A stretch of 41,443 bases of DNA from CAMLOF01 sp966692625 (GTDB lineage Bacteria > Pseudomonadota > Gammaproteobacteria > Burkholderiales > Burkholderiaceae_C). The notes below the pieces were generated by a model, which was not told the DNA's origin, searched no databases, and saw only the letters and a program-made list of their open reading frames with translations. Numbering within the stretch: the first letter of the stretch is position 1; each line of letters starts with the position of its first letter. A program made the translations under genes and the position numbers. Of the stretch, positions 8,085 to 16,011 are shown in pieces. The stretch covers positions 1 through 41,443 of the forward strand of contig CBKZAG010000004.1 in assembly GCA_966692625.1 (NCBI GenBank). Direction: 5' to 3'.

Positions 8085-8816
8085 ATGAGCCAGACACATT
8101 TCGGATTCCAGACCGTTGACGAGCGCGACAAGGCGCGCCACGTCCGGCAGGTGTTCGACTCCGTTGCGTCCAACTACGACGTGATGAACGATCTGATGTC
8201 GGCTGGTCTTCACCGCTGGTGGAAGGCCTACACCATCAACGTGGCCAACCCCCGCCCGGGCGACCGTGTGCTCGACATCGCGGGTGGCACAGGCGACCTG
8301 AGCCTGGCCTTCGCACCACGGGTGGCGCCCTCCGGCGTGGTGGTGCACACCGACATCAACGAAGCCATGCTGCGCGAAGGCCGCGACCGGCTGCTCGACA
8401 AAGGGCTGGTGCTGCCCACCATGGTGTGCGATGCCGAGAAGCTGCCCTTTGCCGACGGCAGCTTCGACATCGTCACGGTGGCATTCGGCCTGCGCAACAT
8501 GACGCACAAGGATGCGGCCCTCAAGGAAATGAACCGTGTGCTCAGGACTGGCGGCAAGCTGCTGGTGCTGGAGTTCTCCAAGGTGGCGCCGCCACTGGAA
8601 AAGGCATACGACTGGTACAGCTTCAACATCCTGCCCAAGCTGGGCAAGTGGGTGGCCAGGGACGAGGAGAGTTACCGTTACCTGGCCGAGTCCATCCGCA
8701 TGCACCCTGACCAGGAAACCCTGCGCGGCATGATGAAGGACGCTGGTTTCGGGCACGTGGATGTTCACAACCTTACGGCGGGCATCACGGCACTGCACGT
8801 GGGAATCAAGTGTTGA
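8085..8816 (+). CDS. ubiE: Ubiquinone/menaquinone C-methyltransferase UbiE
   Basis: SAM-dependent C-methyltransferase of ubiquinone synthesis, converting 2-polyprenyl-6-methoxy-1,4-benzoquinol to the 3-methyl form; it also serves menaquinone where that is made. It has 243 residues. Family signatures include FDSVASNYDVMNDLMS near residues 23-38, the SAM site VLDIAGGTGD near 62-71, and AFGLRNMT near 133. The ATG at 8085 gives the usual UbiE start MSQTHFGFQTVDE; an in-frame upstream start at 8049 would add twelve residues with no family match. It begins a ubiquinone block with the Tim44-like, ubiJ-like and ubiB genes. Confidence 0.96.
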   Translation: MSQTHFGFQTVDERDKARHVRQVFDSVASNYDVMNDLMSAGLHRWWKAYTINVANPRPGDRVLDIAGGTGDLSLAFAPRVAPSGVVVHTDINEAMLREGRDRLLDKGLVLPTMVCDAEKLPFADGSFDIVTVAFGLRNMTHKDAALKEMNRVLRTGGKLLVLEFSKVAPPLEKAYDWYSFNILPKLGKWVARDEESYRYLAESIRMHPDQETLRGMMKDAGFGHVDVHNLTAGITALHVGIKC

Positions 8817-8847
8817 CGGTGGTCACGATTATTAAAGCGAGCGAGAC

Positions 8848-9822
8848 ATGAAGGTGTGGGCAGTGATTCTGAGTTGCGCGATGGCGTTTTCTTCGCCTGA
8901 GGTGTTGGCGGCCAAACGGCTGGGTGGCGGCACGTCCATCGGCAAGCAGTCGGCGAACGTCACGCAGCGCAGCACAGCCACTCCCGCAGCTCAGCCCGCT
9001 CCTGCGCCCAGCCAGTCGGCCCCGGCGTCTGGCGCCACAGCTTCACAGTCTGCTGCGGCTGCACAGGCGGCGGCGCCCAAGCGCACCTGGGGGGCCATGC
9101 TCGGCGGGCTCGCTGCCGGTTTGGGTTTGGCCTGGCTCGCGTCGTCTCTGGGGCTGGGTGAAGGCTTTGCCCAGTTCCTGCTGGTGTTGCTGGCGGTTGG
9201 GGCCGTCCTGATGGTGGTGGCTGCCCTGCGGCGCCGAACGTCTGGGGCGCAAGCTGCGCAGCAGTCCCTGGTTTTCCAGGCTGCAGGCGGTTCATCGCTG
9301 CCGCGTGACTACAGCCCCAAGAATGTTGGCAACGATGCTTCTGCGCGTCCATGGGAGCACGGCAACAGCACTTTTGGCTCGGTCGAGGGCGAGTCTCTCA
9401 TCGGCTCCGCGCTGGCCGGGCAGCAAACCTGGGGCGTGCCGGCTGACTTCGACACGGAAGGTTTTCTGCGTGCCTCCAAGGCCAACTTCATCAAGCTGCA
9501 AGATGCCTGGGACCGCGCAGACATACCGGCCCTGCGCGCCATGATGACGGACGAGATGATTTCCCAGATCCAGGCCCAGTTGAGTGAGCGTGAAAAGCAC
9601 ACCGGGTCGGTCGAGAACAAGACCGACGTGGTCATGCTCGAAGCGCAGCTGCTGGGCATCGAGGAGTTGCCCGGCGAATACATGGCCAGCGTCGAGTTCT
9701 CCGGCATGATCCGGGAGGAACCCTCGGCCGGGCCCAATCCTTTCCGCGAGGTGTGGAACATCACCCGCCCCAAGACAGGGCAGGGCGGCTGGTTGGTTGC
9801 CGGGGTGCAGGCCCTGCAGTGA
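8848..9822 (+). CDS. Tim44-like domain membrane protein
   Basis: A 324-residue protein with an N-terminal signal or anchor (residues 1-21, ending VLAAKRLGGG), then a Ser/Ala/Pro/Gln-rich low-complexity linker to about residue 75. Two hydrophobic membrane segments lie near 83-125 and end at a basic stretch (RRRTSG). The C-terminal half, about 185-324, matches a Tim44-like/MBA1-type alpha-beta domain (TEGFLRASKANFIKLQDAWD, and later VWNITRPKTGQGGWLVAGVQ). In mitochondria Tim44 tethers import chaperones to membranes; bacterial members have no settled role. The position between ubiE and the ubiJ-like and ubiB genes suggests a membrane role in ubiquinone synthesis, which is inference. Confidence 0.85.
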   Translation: MKVWAVILSCAMAFSSPEVLAAKRLGGGTSIGKQSANVTQRSTATPAAQPAPAPSQSAPASGATASQSAAAAQAAAPKRTWGAMLGGLAAGLGLAWLASSLGLGEGFAQFLLVLLAVGAVLMVVAALRRRTSGAQAAQQSLVFQAAGGSSLPRDYSPKNVGNDASARPWEHGNSTFGSVEGESLIGSALAGQQTWGVPADFDTEGFLRASKANFIKLQDAWDRADIPALRAMMTDEMISQIQAQLSEREKHTGSVENKTDVVMLEAQLLGIEELPGEYMASVEFSGMIREEPSAGPNPFREVWNITRPKTGQGGWLVAGVQALQ

Positions 9823-9849
9823 ACGGCGCTCGGTTTATCCGTCAAAATC

Positions 9850-9876
9850 GGGGGGCTATGGACAAGCCCCCCTTTT
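9850..9876 (+). promoter_or_regulatory. Terminator-like hairpin enclosing the ubiJ-like start codon
   Basis: GGGGGGCT (9850-9857) and AGCCCCCC (9865-9872) form a perfect 8-base-pair GC-rich stem. The 7-base loop is ATGGACA, and TTTTCGTTT follows from 9873. This has the shape of an intrinsic terminator 28 bases after the Tim44-like stop codon. The loop contains the ATG of the next gene, and the 5' arm covers its Shine-Dalgarno position. It could act as an attenuator or as a translational lock. The structure is seen directly; the function is inferred. Confidence 0.6.
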
Positions 9877-10457
9877 CGTTTCCAACACCCGAATCCCTGC
9901 AATCGTTGCTGCGCTCGGTGCCGCAACCCCCCGCCTGGCTGCAGGCCGAATTGCGCAACCGCGTCATCTTGTTGCTCAACCACGTGCTGATGCAGGAGCC
10001 GCAAGCGATGGAGCGGCTGCGGCGCCAGCAGGGCAAGACCTTGCTGGTGCGCTGGGGGCAGATCAACCTGCCGTTGCAGGCCAGCCCGGCGGGGCTGTTG
10101 GCACAGGCTCCCGATACCGCCGCACCAGACCTGACGCTGGGTGTTACGGAGCCTTCCCCTTTGTCACTGGCGCAAAAGGTCCTGGCTGGCGACAAGCCCG
10201 GCGTTGACATTCAAGGCGATGTGCAGTTGGCGGCCGAGGTGGCCTGGCTGGTGGACAACGTCCGCTGGGACATCGAGGAGGACCTCTCACGCCTCATCGG
10301 CGACGCTGCGGCTCACAGTCTGGCGGGCGCTTTGCGTCAATTGGCTGTTGGGCTCAAGGGGTTTGCGGCACAGGCGGCCAGCCAGGCTGGTCAGGTGCGT
10401 GATCGCGTGGCGTCCCTGCGTCCTGGTCAGGCTGGTACTGCCAAGGCGGATTCATGA
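9858..10457 (+). CDS. ubiJ: Ubiquinone biosynthesis accessory factor UbiJ-like (SCP2 domain)
   Basis: A 199-residue protein placed directly before ubiB and overlapping it by four bases, as ubiJ does in gammaproteobacteria (ubiE-ubiJ-ubiB). The central part (VILLLNHVLMQEP, then LVRWGQINLPLQ, DLTLGVTEPSPL and VDIQGDVQLAAEVAWLVDNV) fits an SCP2-like lipid-binding fold. It is followed by a helical Ala/Gln-rich tail. UbiJ is known to bind lipids and to organise the soluble Ubi complex with UbiK. Similarity to E. coli UbiJ is low, so the name rests mainly on context and fold pattern. The start codon sits in the loop of a terminator-like hairpin; TTG at 9906 or GTG at 9918 are possible alternative starts. 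Confidence 0.75.
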   Translation: MDKPPFSFPTPESLQSLLRSVPQPPAWLQAELRNRVILLLNHVLMQEPQAMERLRRQQGKTLLVRWGQINLPLQASPAGLLAQAPDTAAPDLTLGVTEPSPLSLAQKVLAGDKPGVDIQGDVQLAAEVAWLVDNVRWDIEEDLSRLIGDAAAHSLAGALRQLAVGLKGFAAQAASQAGQVRDRVASLRPGQAGTAKADS

Positions 10458-12007
10458 TGCGCTTCCTGCGAGGCGCCTTCATCGTCTGGGTGGTGCTGCG
10501 ATACGGGCTGGACGAACTCGTTCTCTCAGGTTTTCGCAACCCGCTCGTGCGAACCTTGCGGCGCGTCATCACCATCGGGCGCAATCTCAGCACGCCGCGC
10601 GGCCAGCGCCTGCGCGAGGCCCTGGAATGCCTCGGGCCCATCTTCGTCAAGTTCGGTCAGGTGCTTTCCACCCGGCGCGACTTGTTGCCACCAGACATTG
10701 CCGATGAACTGGCGCACCTGCAAGACCGTGTGCCTCCCTTCTCGTCCGATGTGGCCGTGGCCACCATCGAGCGCGCCTTCGGCCGCAAGCTTGATGCGGT
10801 GTTCCGTCAGTTCGAGCGCGTGCCTGTGGCCAGCGCGTCCATTGCGCAGGTGCACTTCGCCGAGCTGCACGATGGCCGAGAAGTGGCCGTGAAGGTGCTG
10901 CGCCCGAACATGCTGCCGGTCATCGAAAAGGACCTGGCCCTGATGCGCATGATGGCTGGTTGGGTCGAGAAGATGTCTGCCGACGGCAAGCGTCTCAAGC
11001 CGCGCGAGGTGGTGGCCGAGTTTGACAAGCACCTGCATGACGAACTGGATCTGGTGCGCGAGGCATCCAACGCAGCCCAGTTGCGCCGCAACATGCACGA
11101 TCTCAACCTCGTGCTCATTCCCGAGATGCACTGGGAGTGGTGCCGTTCCGAGGTGCTGGTGATGGAGCGCATGCACGGTGTGCCCATCAGCCAGATGGGG
11201 CGCCTGCGCACGGCGGGGGTGGATATTCCCAAGCTGGCGCGAGATGGCGTCACCATCTTCTTCACCCAGGTCTTTCGCGACGGCTTCTTTCACGCCGACA
11301 TGCACCCAGGCAACATCCAGGTCAGCATCGCTCCCCAGACCTTCGGCCAATACATTTCGCTCGACTTCGGCATCGTTGGCACCCTGACGCAGTTCGACAA
11401 GGAATATCTGGCGCAGAACTTCACGGCATTCTTCCGGCGCGACTACAAGCGTGTGGCCGAACTGCACGTCGAATCCGGCTGGGTGCCTGCGGACACCCGT
11501 ATTGACGAGCTGGAAGCCGCCATACGCGCGGTCTGCGAACCCTACTTCGACCGCCCGCTCAAGGAAATTTCGCTGGGCATGGTGCTCATGCGGCTGTTCC
11601 AGACCTCGCGCCGTTTCCATGTGGAAATCCAGCCGCAGCTCGTGCTGCTGCAGAAGACACTGCTCAACATCGAAGGTCTGGGGCGCGAGCTTGACCCGGA
11701 TCTGGACCTGTGGAGCACTGCCAAGCCCTTTCTGGAAAAGTGGATGGTGGAACAGGTGGGCCCCAAGAAGTTCTGGGAACAGCTCAAGGCCGAGGCGCCG
11801 CACTACGCCAAGCTGGTGCCCGAGTTGCCGCGCCTGCTGCACGACTATCTGAGGCACCGCCCCACCGAGCTGAAGCGGGAGATGCAGCAATTGCTGCACG
11901 AGCAGCGCCGCACGAACCGGTTGCTGCAGGGCATCATCTACGCGGGTGTGGGCTTCTTTTTGGGCTTGCTGGCCATGCAGCTGGTGGTGCGTGTGGCGGT
12001 GTGGTAG
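10454..12007 (+). CDS. ubiB: Ubiquinone biosynthesis regulatory protein kinase-like UbiB
   Basis: A 517-residue ABC1/ADCK-type atypical kinase-like ATPase needed for ubiquinone synthesis, probably by extracting or presenting the hydrophobic precursors at the membrane. The family's KxGQ motif is present as VKFGQVLSTRRDLLP (K66-Q69). The nucleotide-binding lysine lies in REVAVKVLRP (about 142-151), the catalytic loop is FHADMHPGNI (near 279) and the metal-binding DFG is LDFGIVG (near 303). A C-terminal membrane anchor, GVGFFLGLLAMQLVV, is present as in other UbiB proteins. It overlaps the ubiJ-like gene by four bases (ATGA), which implies coupled translation. Confidence 0.96.
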   Translation: MMRFLRGAFIVWVVLRYGLDELVLSGFRNPLVRTLRRVITIGRNLSTPRGQRLREALECLGPIFVKFGQVLSTRRDLLPPDIADELAHLQDRVPPFSSDVAVATIERAFGRKLDAVFRQFERVPVASASIAQVHFAELHDGREVAVKVLRPNMLPVIEKDLALMRMMAGWVEKMSADGKRLKPREVVAEFDKHLHDELDLVREASNAAQLRRNMHDLNLVLIPEMHWEWCRSEVLVMERMHGVPISQMGRLRTAGVDIPKLARDGVTIFFTQVFRDGFFHADMHPGNIQVSIAPQTFGQYISLDFGIVGTLTQFDKEYLAQNFTAFFRRDYKRVAELHVESGWVPADTRIDELEAAIRAVCEPYFDRPLKEISLGMVLMRLFQTSRRFHVEIQPQLVLLQKTLLNIEGLGRELDPDLDLWSTAKPFLEKWMVEQVGPKKFWEQLKAEAPHYAKLVPELPRLLHDYLRHRPTELKREMQQLLHEQRRTNRLLQGIIYAGVGFFLGLLAMQLVVRVAVW

Positions 12008-12045
12008 CCGCCCTTGAATATGGGGGCGGTGCCGCGATTTATAAT
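12008..12045 (+). promoter_or_regulatory. Possible promoter and small inverted repeat upstream of fmdB-like gene
   Basis: A perfect -10 hexamer TATAAT lies at 12040-12045, 38 bases before the FmdB-family start codon. No good -35 is seen at the right distance; TTGAAT at 12014 is 20 bases away, which is too long. Just after the ubiB stop, CCGCCC (12008-12013) and GGGCGG (12024-12029) form an inverted repeat without a T-run. This may start transcription of the fmdB-DUF502-aspS group. Confidence 0.4.
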
Positions 12046-12083
12046 GGCCGGTTCCCTGGTTTTGACTTCCTTAGGTTTCCGCC

Positions 12084-12410
12084 ATGCCCATTTACGCCTA
12101 CAAATGCGAGTCCTGCGGCCACGCCAAGGACGTTTTGCAGAAGATTTCTGACGCCCCGTTGACCGACTGCCCCGTCTGTGGTGCCGCGGCTTTCAAGAAG
12201 CAGCTGACGGCGGCTGGCTTCCAGCTCAAAGGCTCCGGCTGGTACGTCACTGACTTCCGCAACGGCGGCGGCAGTGCCTCCGCTGGTGCCACAGGCGCGC
12301 CAGCCACCGCTGCTGCGGCGTCTGACAGCACGCCTGCCGCGTCCTCAAGCGCTGACAGCGGCACGCCCGCTGCCAGCGGCGGTTGTGGCACTTCCTGCGC
12401 CTGTCATTGA
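12084..12410 (+). CDS. FmdB family zinc-ribbon protein
   Basis: A 108-residue protein whose first 45 residues form the FmdB/CxxC regulatory zinc ribbon: MPIYAYKCESCG with C8 and C11, then CPVCG with C29 and C32. After the conserved GSGWYVTDFR, a Ala/Ser/Gly-rich linker leads to a cysteine-rich C-terminal tail, GGCGTSCACH. The family was named from FmdB of methylotrophs, which regulates an amidase operon, but most members are uncharacterised. It is conserved next to DUF502 and aspS genes in betaproteobacteria, from general knowledge. The Shine-Dalgarno is weak (TTAGG). Confidence 0.88.
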   Translation: MPIYAYKCESCGHAKDVLQKISDAPLTDCPVCGAAAFKKQLTAAGFQLKGSGWYVTDFRNGGGSASAGATGAPATAAAASDSTPAASSSADSGTPAASGGCGTSCACH

Positions 12411-12420
12411 GCCGGGCCGG

Positions 12421-13077
12421 TTGAAAGTGGCTGCCTTTCGCAAATGGCTGCTCGCGGGCCTGCTGGTCCTCGTGCCCTTCATCGTCACCCTGTGGGTGCT
12501 GGAGTGGGTCGTCTCCACGCTGGACCAGACCCTCAACATCCTGCCCGAGGCGTGGCAGCCCGAGCGCTATTTCGGCATGCGCATTCCTGGCCTGGGGGTC
12601 ATTCTTGCCCTGGCCATCGTGCTCAGCATCGGCGCCCTGGCTTCAAACATTGTCGGCAACCGTCTGATCAGTTGGTGGCATGCACTCTTGCACCGCATTC
12701 CGGTCGTGCGCTCCATCTATTCCGGCGTCAAGCAGGTGTCCGACACGGTGCTTTCCGAGAAGGGGAACGCATTTCGCAAAGCCTTGCTGGTGCAGTGGCC
12801 GCACGAAGGCATGTGGACCATTGCCTTCCTCACCGGCACGCCCGCCGGTGATGTGGCCAGTCACCTCAACGCCAAGGACTACCTGAGTATCTACGTGCCG
12901 ACCACACCCAACCCCACGGGTGGGTACTTCGTGATGGTGCACAAGCGCGACTGCGTGGAGTTGTCCATGAGCGTTGATGAGGCGCTCACCTACGTCATCT
13001 CCATGGGGGTGATCGTTCCTGGCGGCCCCAAGGCGCTCCCCACTTCCACTGCTGGCCCGGTCACGAGCCAGGCCTGA
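12421..13077 (+). CDS. DUF502 inner-membrane protein
   Basis: A 218-residue protein with two N-terminal membrane segments (about residues 9-30 and 53-77), then a soluble C-terminal part. The DUF502 pattern is clear: KWLLAGLLVLVPFIVTLWVL, then IPVVRSIYSGVKQV and the later PTTPNPTGGYFVMV. No function is established; related plant proteins are called LCV-like. I chose a TTG start at 12421, ten bases after the FmdB-family stop codon, because the membrane helix follows at once; GTG at 12427 is equally possible. Upstream frame sequence only mirrors the fmdB gene. Confidence 0.86.
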   Translation: MKVAAFRKWLLAGLLVLVPFIVTLWVLEWVVSTLDQTLNILPEAWQPERYFGMRIPGLGVILALAIVLSIGALASNIVGNRLISWWHALLHRIPVVRSIYSGVKQVSDTVLSEKGNAFRKALLVQWPHEGMWTIAFLTGTPAGDVASHLNAKDYLSIYVPTTPNPTGGYFVMVHKRDCVELSMSVDEALTYVISMGVIVPGGPKALPTSTAGPVTSQA

Positions 13078-13101
13078 CCTATTACTGAAAGCAACACACC
13101 T

Positions 13102-14895
13102 ATGGCAATGCGAAGCGAATACTGCGGTCTGGTGACCGAGGCCCTGCTGGGCCAGCAAGTGACTCTGTGCGGCTGGGTCAACCGTCGCCGCGATCACGGC
13201 GGGGTCATCTTCGTCGACCTGCGCGACCGTGAAGGCTATGTCCAGGTGGTGTGCGACCCTGACCGGCCCGATATGTTCAAGACGGCTGAGGGTCTGCGCA
13301 ACGAATTCTGCGTGCAGGTCAAGGGCGTGGTGCGTGCCCGTCCGGAAGGCACCACCAACGAGAACATGAAGAGCGGCAAGATCGAGGTGCTCTGCCACGA
13401 GATCAACGTGCTCAACCCCTCGGTGACCCCGCCGTTCCAGCTGGACGACGAGCACCTGAGCGAAACCACCCGCCTGACGCACCGTGTGCTGGACCTGCGC
13501 CGCCCCTACATGCAGCACAATCTGATGCTGCGCTACCGTGTGGCCATGGAAGTGCGCAAGTTCCTTGACGCCAACGGTTTCATCGACATCGAGACACCGA
13601 TGCTCACCAAGAGCACCCCGGAAGGTGCGCGCGATTACCTCGTGCCCAGCCGCGTCCATGACGGTCACTTCTTCGCCCTGCCGCAGTCGCCCCAGCTGTT
13701 CAAGCAGCTGCTGATGGTGGCTGGCTACGACCGCTACTACCAGATCACCAAGTGCTTCCGTGACGAGGACCTGCGCGCCGACCGCCAGCCCGAGTTCACG
13801 CAGATCGACATCGAGACCTCCTTCCTCACGGAGGAGGACATCCGTGCCATGTTCCAGGGCATGATCAAGACGGTGTTCCAGAACGCGCTGGGTGTGGACC
13901 TGGGCGAGTTCCCGGTGATGCCCTTCACCGAGGCCATGTACAAGTACGGTTCCGACAAGCCCGACCTGCGTGTCAAGTTGGAATTCACCGAGCTGACCGA
14001 CGTGATGGGCAACGTGGACTTCAAGGTCTTCAGCGCCCCGGCCCAGATGAAGAACGGCCGCGTGGTGGCCCTGCGCGTGCCGGGCGGCGCCGAAATGAGT
14101 CGCTCCGAAATCGACGCTTATACCGAATTCGTCAAGATCTACGGTGCCAAGGGCCTGGCCTGGATCAAGGTCAACGACGTGGCCACCGGCCGCGATGGCC
14201 TGCAAAGCCCCATCGTCAAGAACCTGCACGACGCGGCCATCGCCGCCATCCTGCAGCGCTCGGGTGCCCAGAATGGCGACATCCTGTTCTTCGGCGCCGA
14301 CAAAGCCAAGATCGTGAACGATGCCATCGGTGCGCTGCGCATCAAGATCGGTCACAGCGAATTTGCCCGCAAGAGAGGCATTTTCGAGGACCGCTGGGCG
14401 CCGCTGTGGGTGGTCGACTTCCCCATGTTCGAGTACGACGAGGACGAAGGCCGCTGGAATGCCGTGCACCACCCATTCACCGCGCCCAAGGATGGGCACG
14501 AGGACTACATGGACAGCGACCCGGGCAAGTGCGTGGCCAAGGCCTACGACATGGTGCTCAACGGCTGGGAACTGGGTGGCGGCTCCATCCGTATCCACCG
14601 CGCCGAGGTGCAGAGCAAGGTGTTCTCTGCCCTGAAGATCGGGCCGGAGGAGGCTCAGGCGAAGTTCGGTTTCCTGCTTGACGCGCTGCAGTACGGCGCG
14701 CCGCCGCACGGTGGTCTGGCCTTCGGTCTGGACCGCCTCATCACCTTGATGACCAAGGCCGAGTCCATCCGTGACGTGATCGCCTTCCCCAAGACGCAGC
14801 GTGCGCAATGCCTGCTCACCCAGGCGCCGAGCGCAGTCGACGAGAAGCAGTTGCGCGAATTGCACATCCGCCTGCGCAACCCGCAACCGGCGTGA
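13102..14895 (+). CDS. aspS: Aspartyl-tRNA synthetase
   Basis: Class II synthetase that charges tRNA-Asp. It has 597 residues, as usual for bacterial AspRS with the GAD insertion domain. The N-terminal anticodon-binding OB fold contains LCGWVNRRRDHGGVIFVDLRD. Motif 2 is seen in TKCFRDEDLRADRQPEFTQID, cut here for length, and motif 3 in GLAFGLDRLI near the C-terminus. The start MAMRSEYCGLV is preceded by a weak ribosome-binding site (GAAAG). It follows DUF502 after 24 bases and is followed by the yqj-like genes. AspRS in such lineages may also charge tRNA-Asn; the sequence alone does not settle that. Confidence 0.97.
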   Translation: MAMRSEYCGLVTEALLGQQVTLCGWVNRRRDHGGVIFVDLRDREGYVQVVCDPDRPDMFKTAEGLRNEFCVQVKGVVRARPEGTTNENMKSGKIEVLCHEINVLNPSVTPPFQLDDEHLSETTRLTHRVLDLRRPYMQHNLMLRYRVAMEVRKFLDANGFIDIETPMLTKSTPEGARDYLVPSRVHDGHFFALPQSPQLFKQLLMVAGYDRYYQITKCFRDEDLRADRQPEFTQIDIETSFLTEEDIRAMFQGMIKTVFQNALGVDLGEFPVMPFTEAMYKYGSDKPDLRVKLEFTELTDVMGNVDFKVFSAPAQMKNGRVVALRVPGGAEMSRSEIDAYTEFVKIYGAKGLAWIKVNDVATGRDGLQSPIVKNLHDAAIAAILQRSGAQNGDILFFGADKAKIVNDAIGALRIKIGHSEFARKRGIFEDRWAPLWVVDFPMFEYDEDEGRWNAVHHPFTAPKDGHEDYMDSDPGKCVAKAYDMVLNGWELGGGSIRIHRAEVQSKVFSALKIGPEEAQAKFGFLLDALQYGAPPHGGLAFGLDRLITLMTKAESIRDVIAFPKTQRAQCLLTQAPSAVDEKQLRELHIRLRNPQPA

Positions 14896-14934
14896 TGTAT
14901 AGTGGGTTCGTTGCATCTGCCCTTGGAGATTTCC

Positions 14935-15246
14935 ATGCCTGACAACACGCTCGAACCCAAAGACAAGCTGGTTGCCGACCTCAAGGTCGTGGTCGCCGAT
15001 GCCGAGGAACTGCTGGCTGCCACCGCTCACCAGACGGGTGAGAAAGTGACCGAGTTGCGCGAGCGCATGCAGGAGAACCTGCGTGCCGCCCGCCACAAGC
15101 TGGCCGACGCCGAGGATGCCATCCGCGCCAAGACCCGCGAGGTGGCCAAGGCGACCGACCACTATGTGCACGAGCATCCCTGGAAGTCCATCGGCATCGC
15201 CGCCGGTGCAGGGCTGATCATCGGCCTGCTCATCGGGCGCCGCTGA
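14935..15246 (+). CDS. DUF883 family (YqjD/ElaB-like) membrane-anchored protein
   Basis: A 103-residue protein with a long charged amphipathic helix (about residues 8-75, rich in Ala, Glu and Arg) and a single C-terminal membrane segment (GIAAGAGLIIGLLIG) ending GRR. This is the layout of YqjD and ElaB, which tether stationary-phase ribosomes to the inner membrane in E. coli. The ATG at 14935 has GGAG nine bases upstream; an in-frame ATG at 14902 has no such site. A -10-like TATAGT lies at 14898-14903 but no -35 could be paired with it. It is followed by YqjE-like and YqjK-like genes. Confidence 0.85.
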   Translation: MPDNTLEPKDKLVADLKVVVADAEELLAATAHQTGEKVTELRERMQENLRAARHKLADAEDAIRAKTREVAKATDHYVHEHPWKSIGIAAGAGLIIGLLIGRR

Positions 15247-15264
15247 GCGTCTGACCGCCAGGCC

Positions 15265-15663
15265 ATGGCGAAAGCCGATCCCGCCGATCCTTCCAGTTCT
15301 CCGGAAAGCCTGGCCTCTGGCATCAGGGGGTGGCTGCACGATGGTGTGCAGCTCCTTCGCGTTCGCCTGGAACTGCTGGGCATCGAAGCGCGTGAGCATG
15401 CGCTCGACGTCATGGAGTTGCTCTGGCTGGGTGTGGCAGCGGTGATCCTGCTGGGGCTCGGTCTTGGGTTCCTCGCAGTGTTGATCACTGTGCTGCTTTG
15501 GGACAATCACCGTACCCTGGCGCTGGCGCTGTTTGCCGCCGTGTTCCTGACGCTCGGTGGCGTCGCTCTGGTGGCTGCCAGACGTGTCTGGCAGCGTGAC
15601 CGTCAGTGGTTTGAGGCCAGCCTGAAAGAACTTCGTCAAGACGCGCAGCGGGCCAGCCCATGA
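15265..15663 (+). CDS. Phage holin family / YqjE-like membrane protein
   Basis: A 132-residue protein with an N-terminal amphipathic region and two hydrophobic membrane segments, about residues 51-73 and 82-103. This fits the family called Actinobacteriophage holin superfamily III, to which YqjE belongs. Despite that label, nothing phage-like surrounds it. Its neighbours are a DUF883 protein and a YqjK-like protein, matching the E. coli yqjD-yqjE-yqjK order. A membrane-stress role is possible but unproven. The stop codon overlaps the next gene's ATG by four bases. Confidence 0.82.
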   Translation: MAKADPADPSSSPESLASGIRGWLHDGVQLLRVRLELLGIEAREHALDVMELLWLGVAAVILLGLGLGFLAVLITVLLWDNHRTLALALFAAVFLTLGGVALVAARRVWQRDRQWFEASLKELRQDAQRASP

Positions 15664-15962
15664 GCCCACGCCGCCAGGCGCTGTGGTTGCGCCGTCTTGA
15701 ACTGGTTAGTGAATCCTCACGGCTGCGCGAACGTCTGGTTGTGCATGGCCGGGCGATCGCGCCCGCTTTGGTGTGGGCAGATCAGGCTAGGGCGGGTGTG
15801 CAGTGGCTCAAGGCGCATCCCTGGGTGCCAGCACTGGCAGGTATCTTGCTGTTGTGGCGCAGGCCGCGCTTTGTCTGGCGTTGGGGTGGCAGGTTGTGGG
15901 CGGCCAGCGGCCTGGTGCGGCGGGCCGTGTCCTTCTGGCAAGCTTTTGCCGTCAAAAAATGA
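15660..15962 (+). CDS. YqjK-like small basic membrane protein
   Basis: A 100-residue, strongly basic protein (SPRRQALWLRRLELV at the start). It has one hydrophobic stretch near residues 55-65 (WVPALAGILLLW) and several Trp-Arg pairs. Sequence identity to E. coli YqjK is not obvious, but size, basic N-terminus and place after the DUF883 and YqjE-like genes support it. It overlaps the YqjE-like gene by four bases, so it is probably co-translated. No function is known. Confidence 0.7.
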   Translation: MSPRRQALWLRRLELVSESSRLRERLVVHGRAIAPALVWADQARAGVQWLKAHPWVPALAGILLLWRRPRFVWRWGGRLWAASGLVRRAVSFWQAFAVKK

Positions 15963-16011
15963 GATATATGCCTTGGAAAGTCGAATTTGTCTGGCGAGTT
16001 GATTTTCGTCC

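Noticed and set aside
14898..14903. TATAGT as a promoter for the DUF883 gene
   Set aside because: No -35 element lies at 16-18 bases; a single -10-like hexamer is not enough.
15265..15663. Phage remnant suggested by the 'phage holin' family name
   Set aside because: Neighbours are yqjD-like and yqjK-like housekeeping genes, with no phage genes or attachment repeats.
12643..15669. Open frame of 1008 codons on the minus strand across DUF502, aspS and the yqj-like genes
   Set aside because: It spans several well-supported plus-strand genes and shows only compositional, low-complexity translation.
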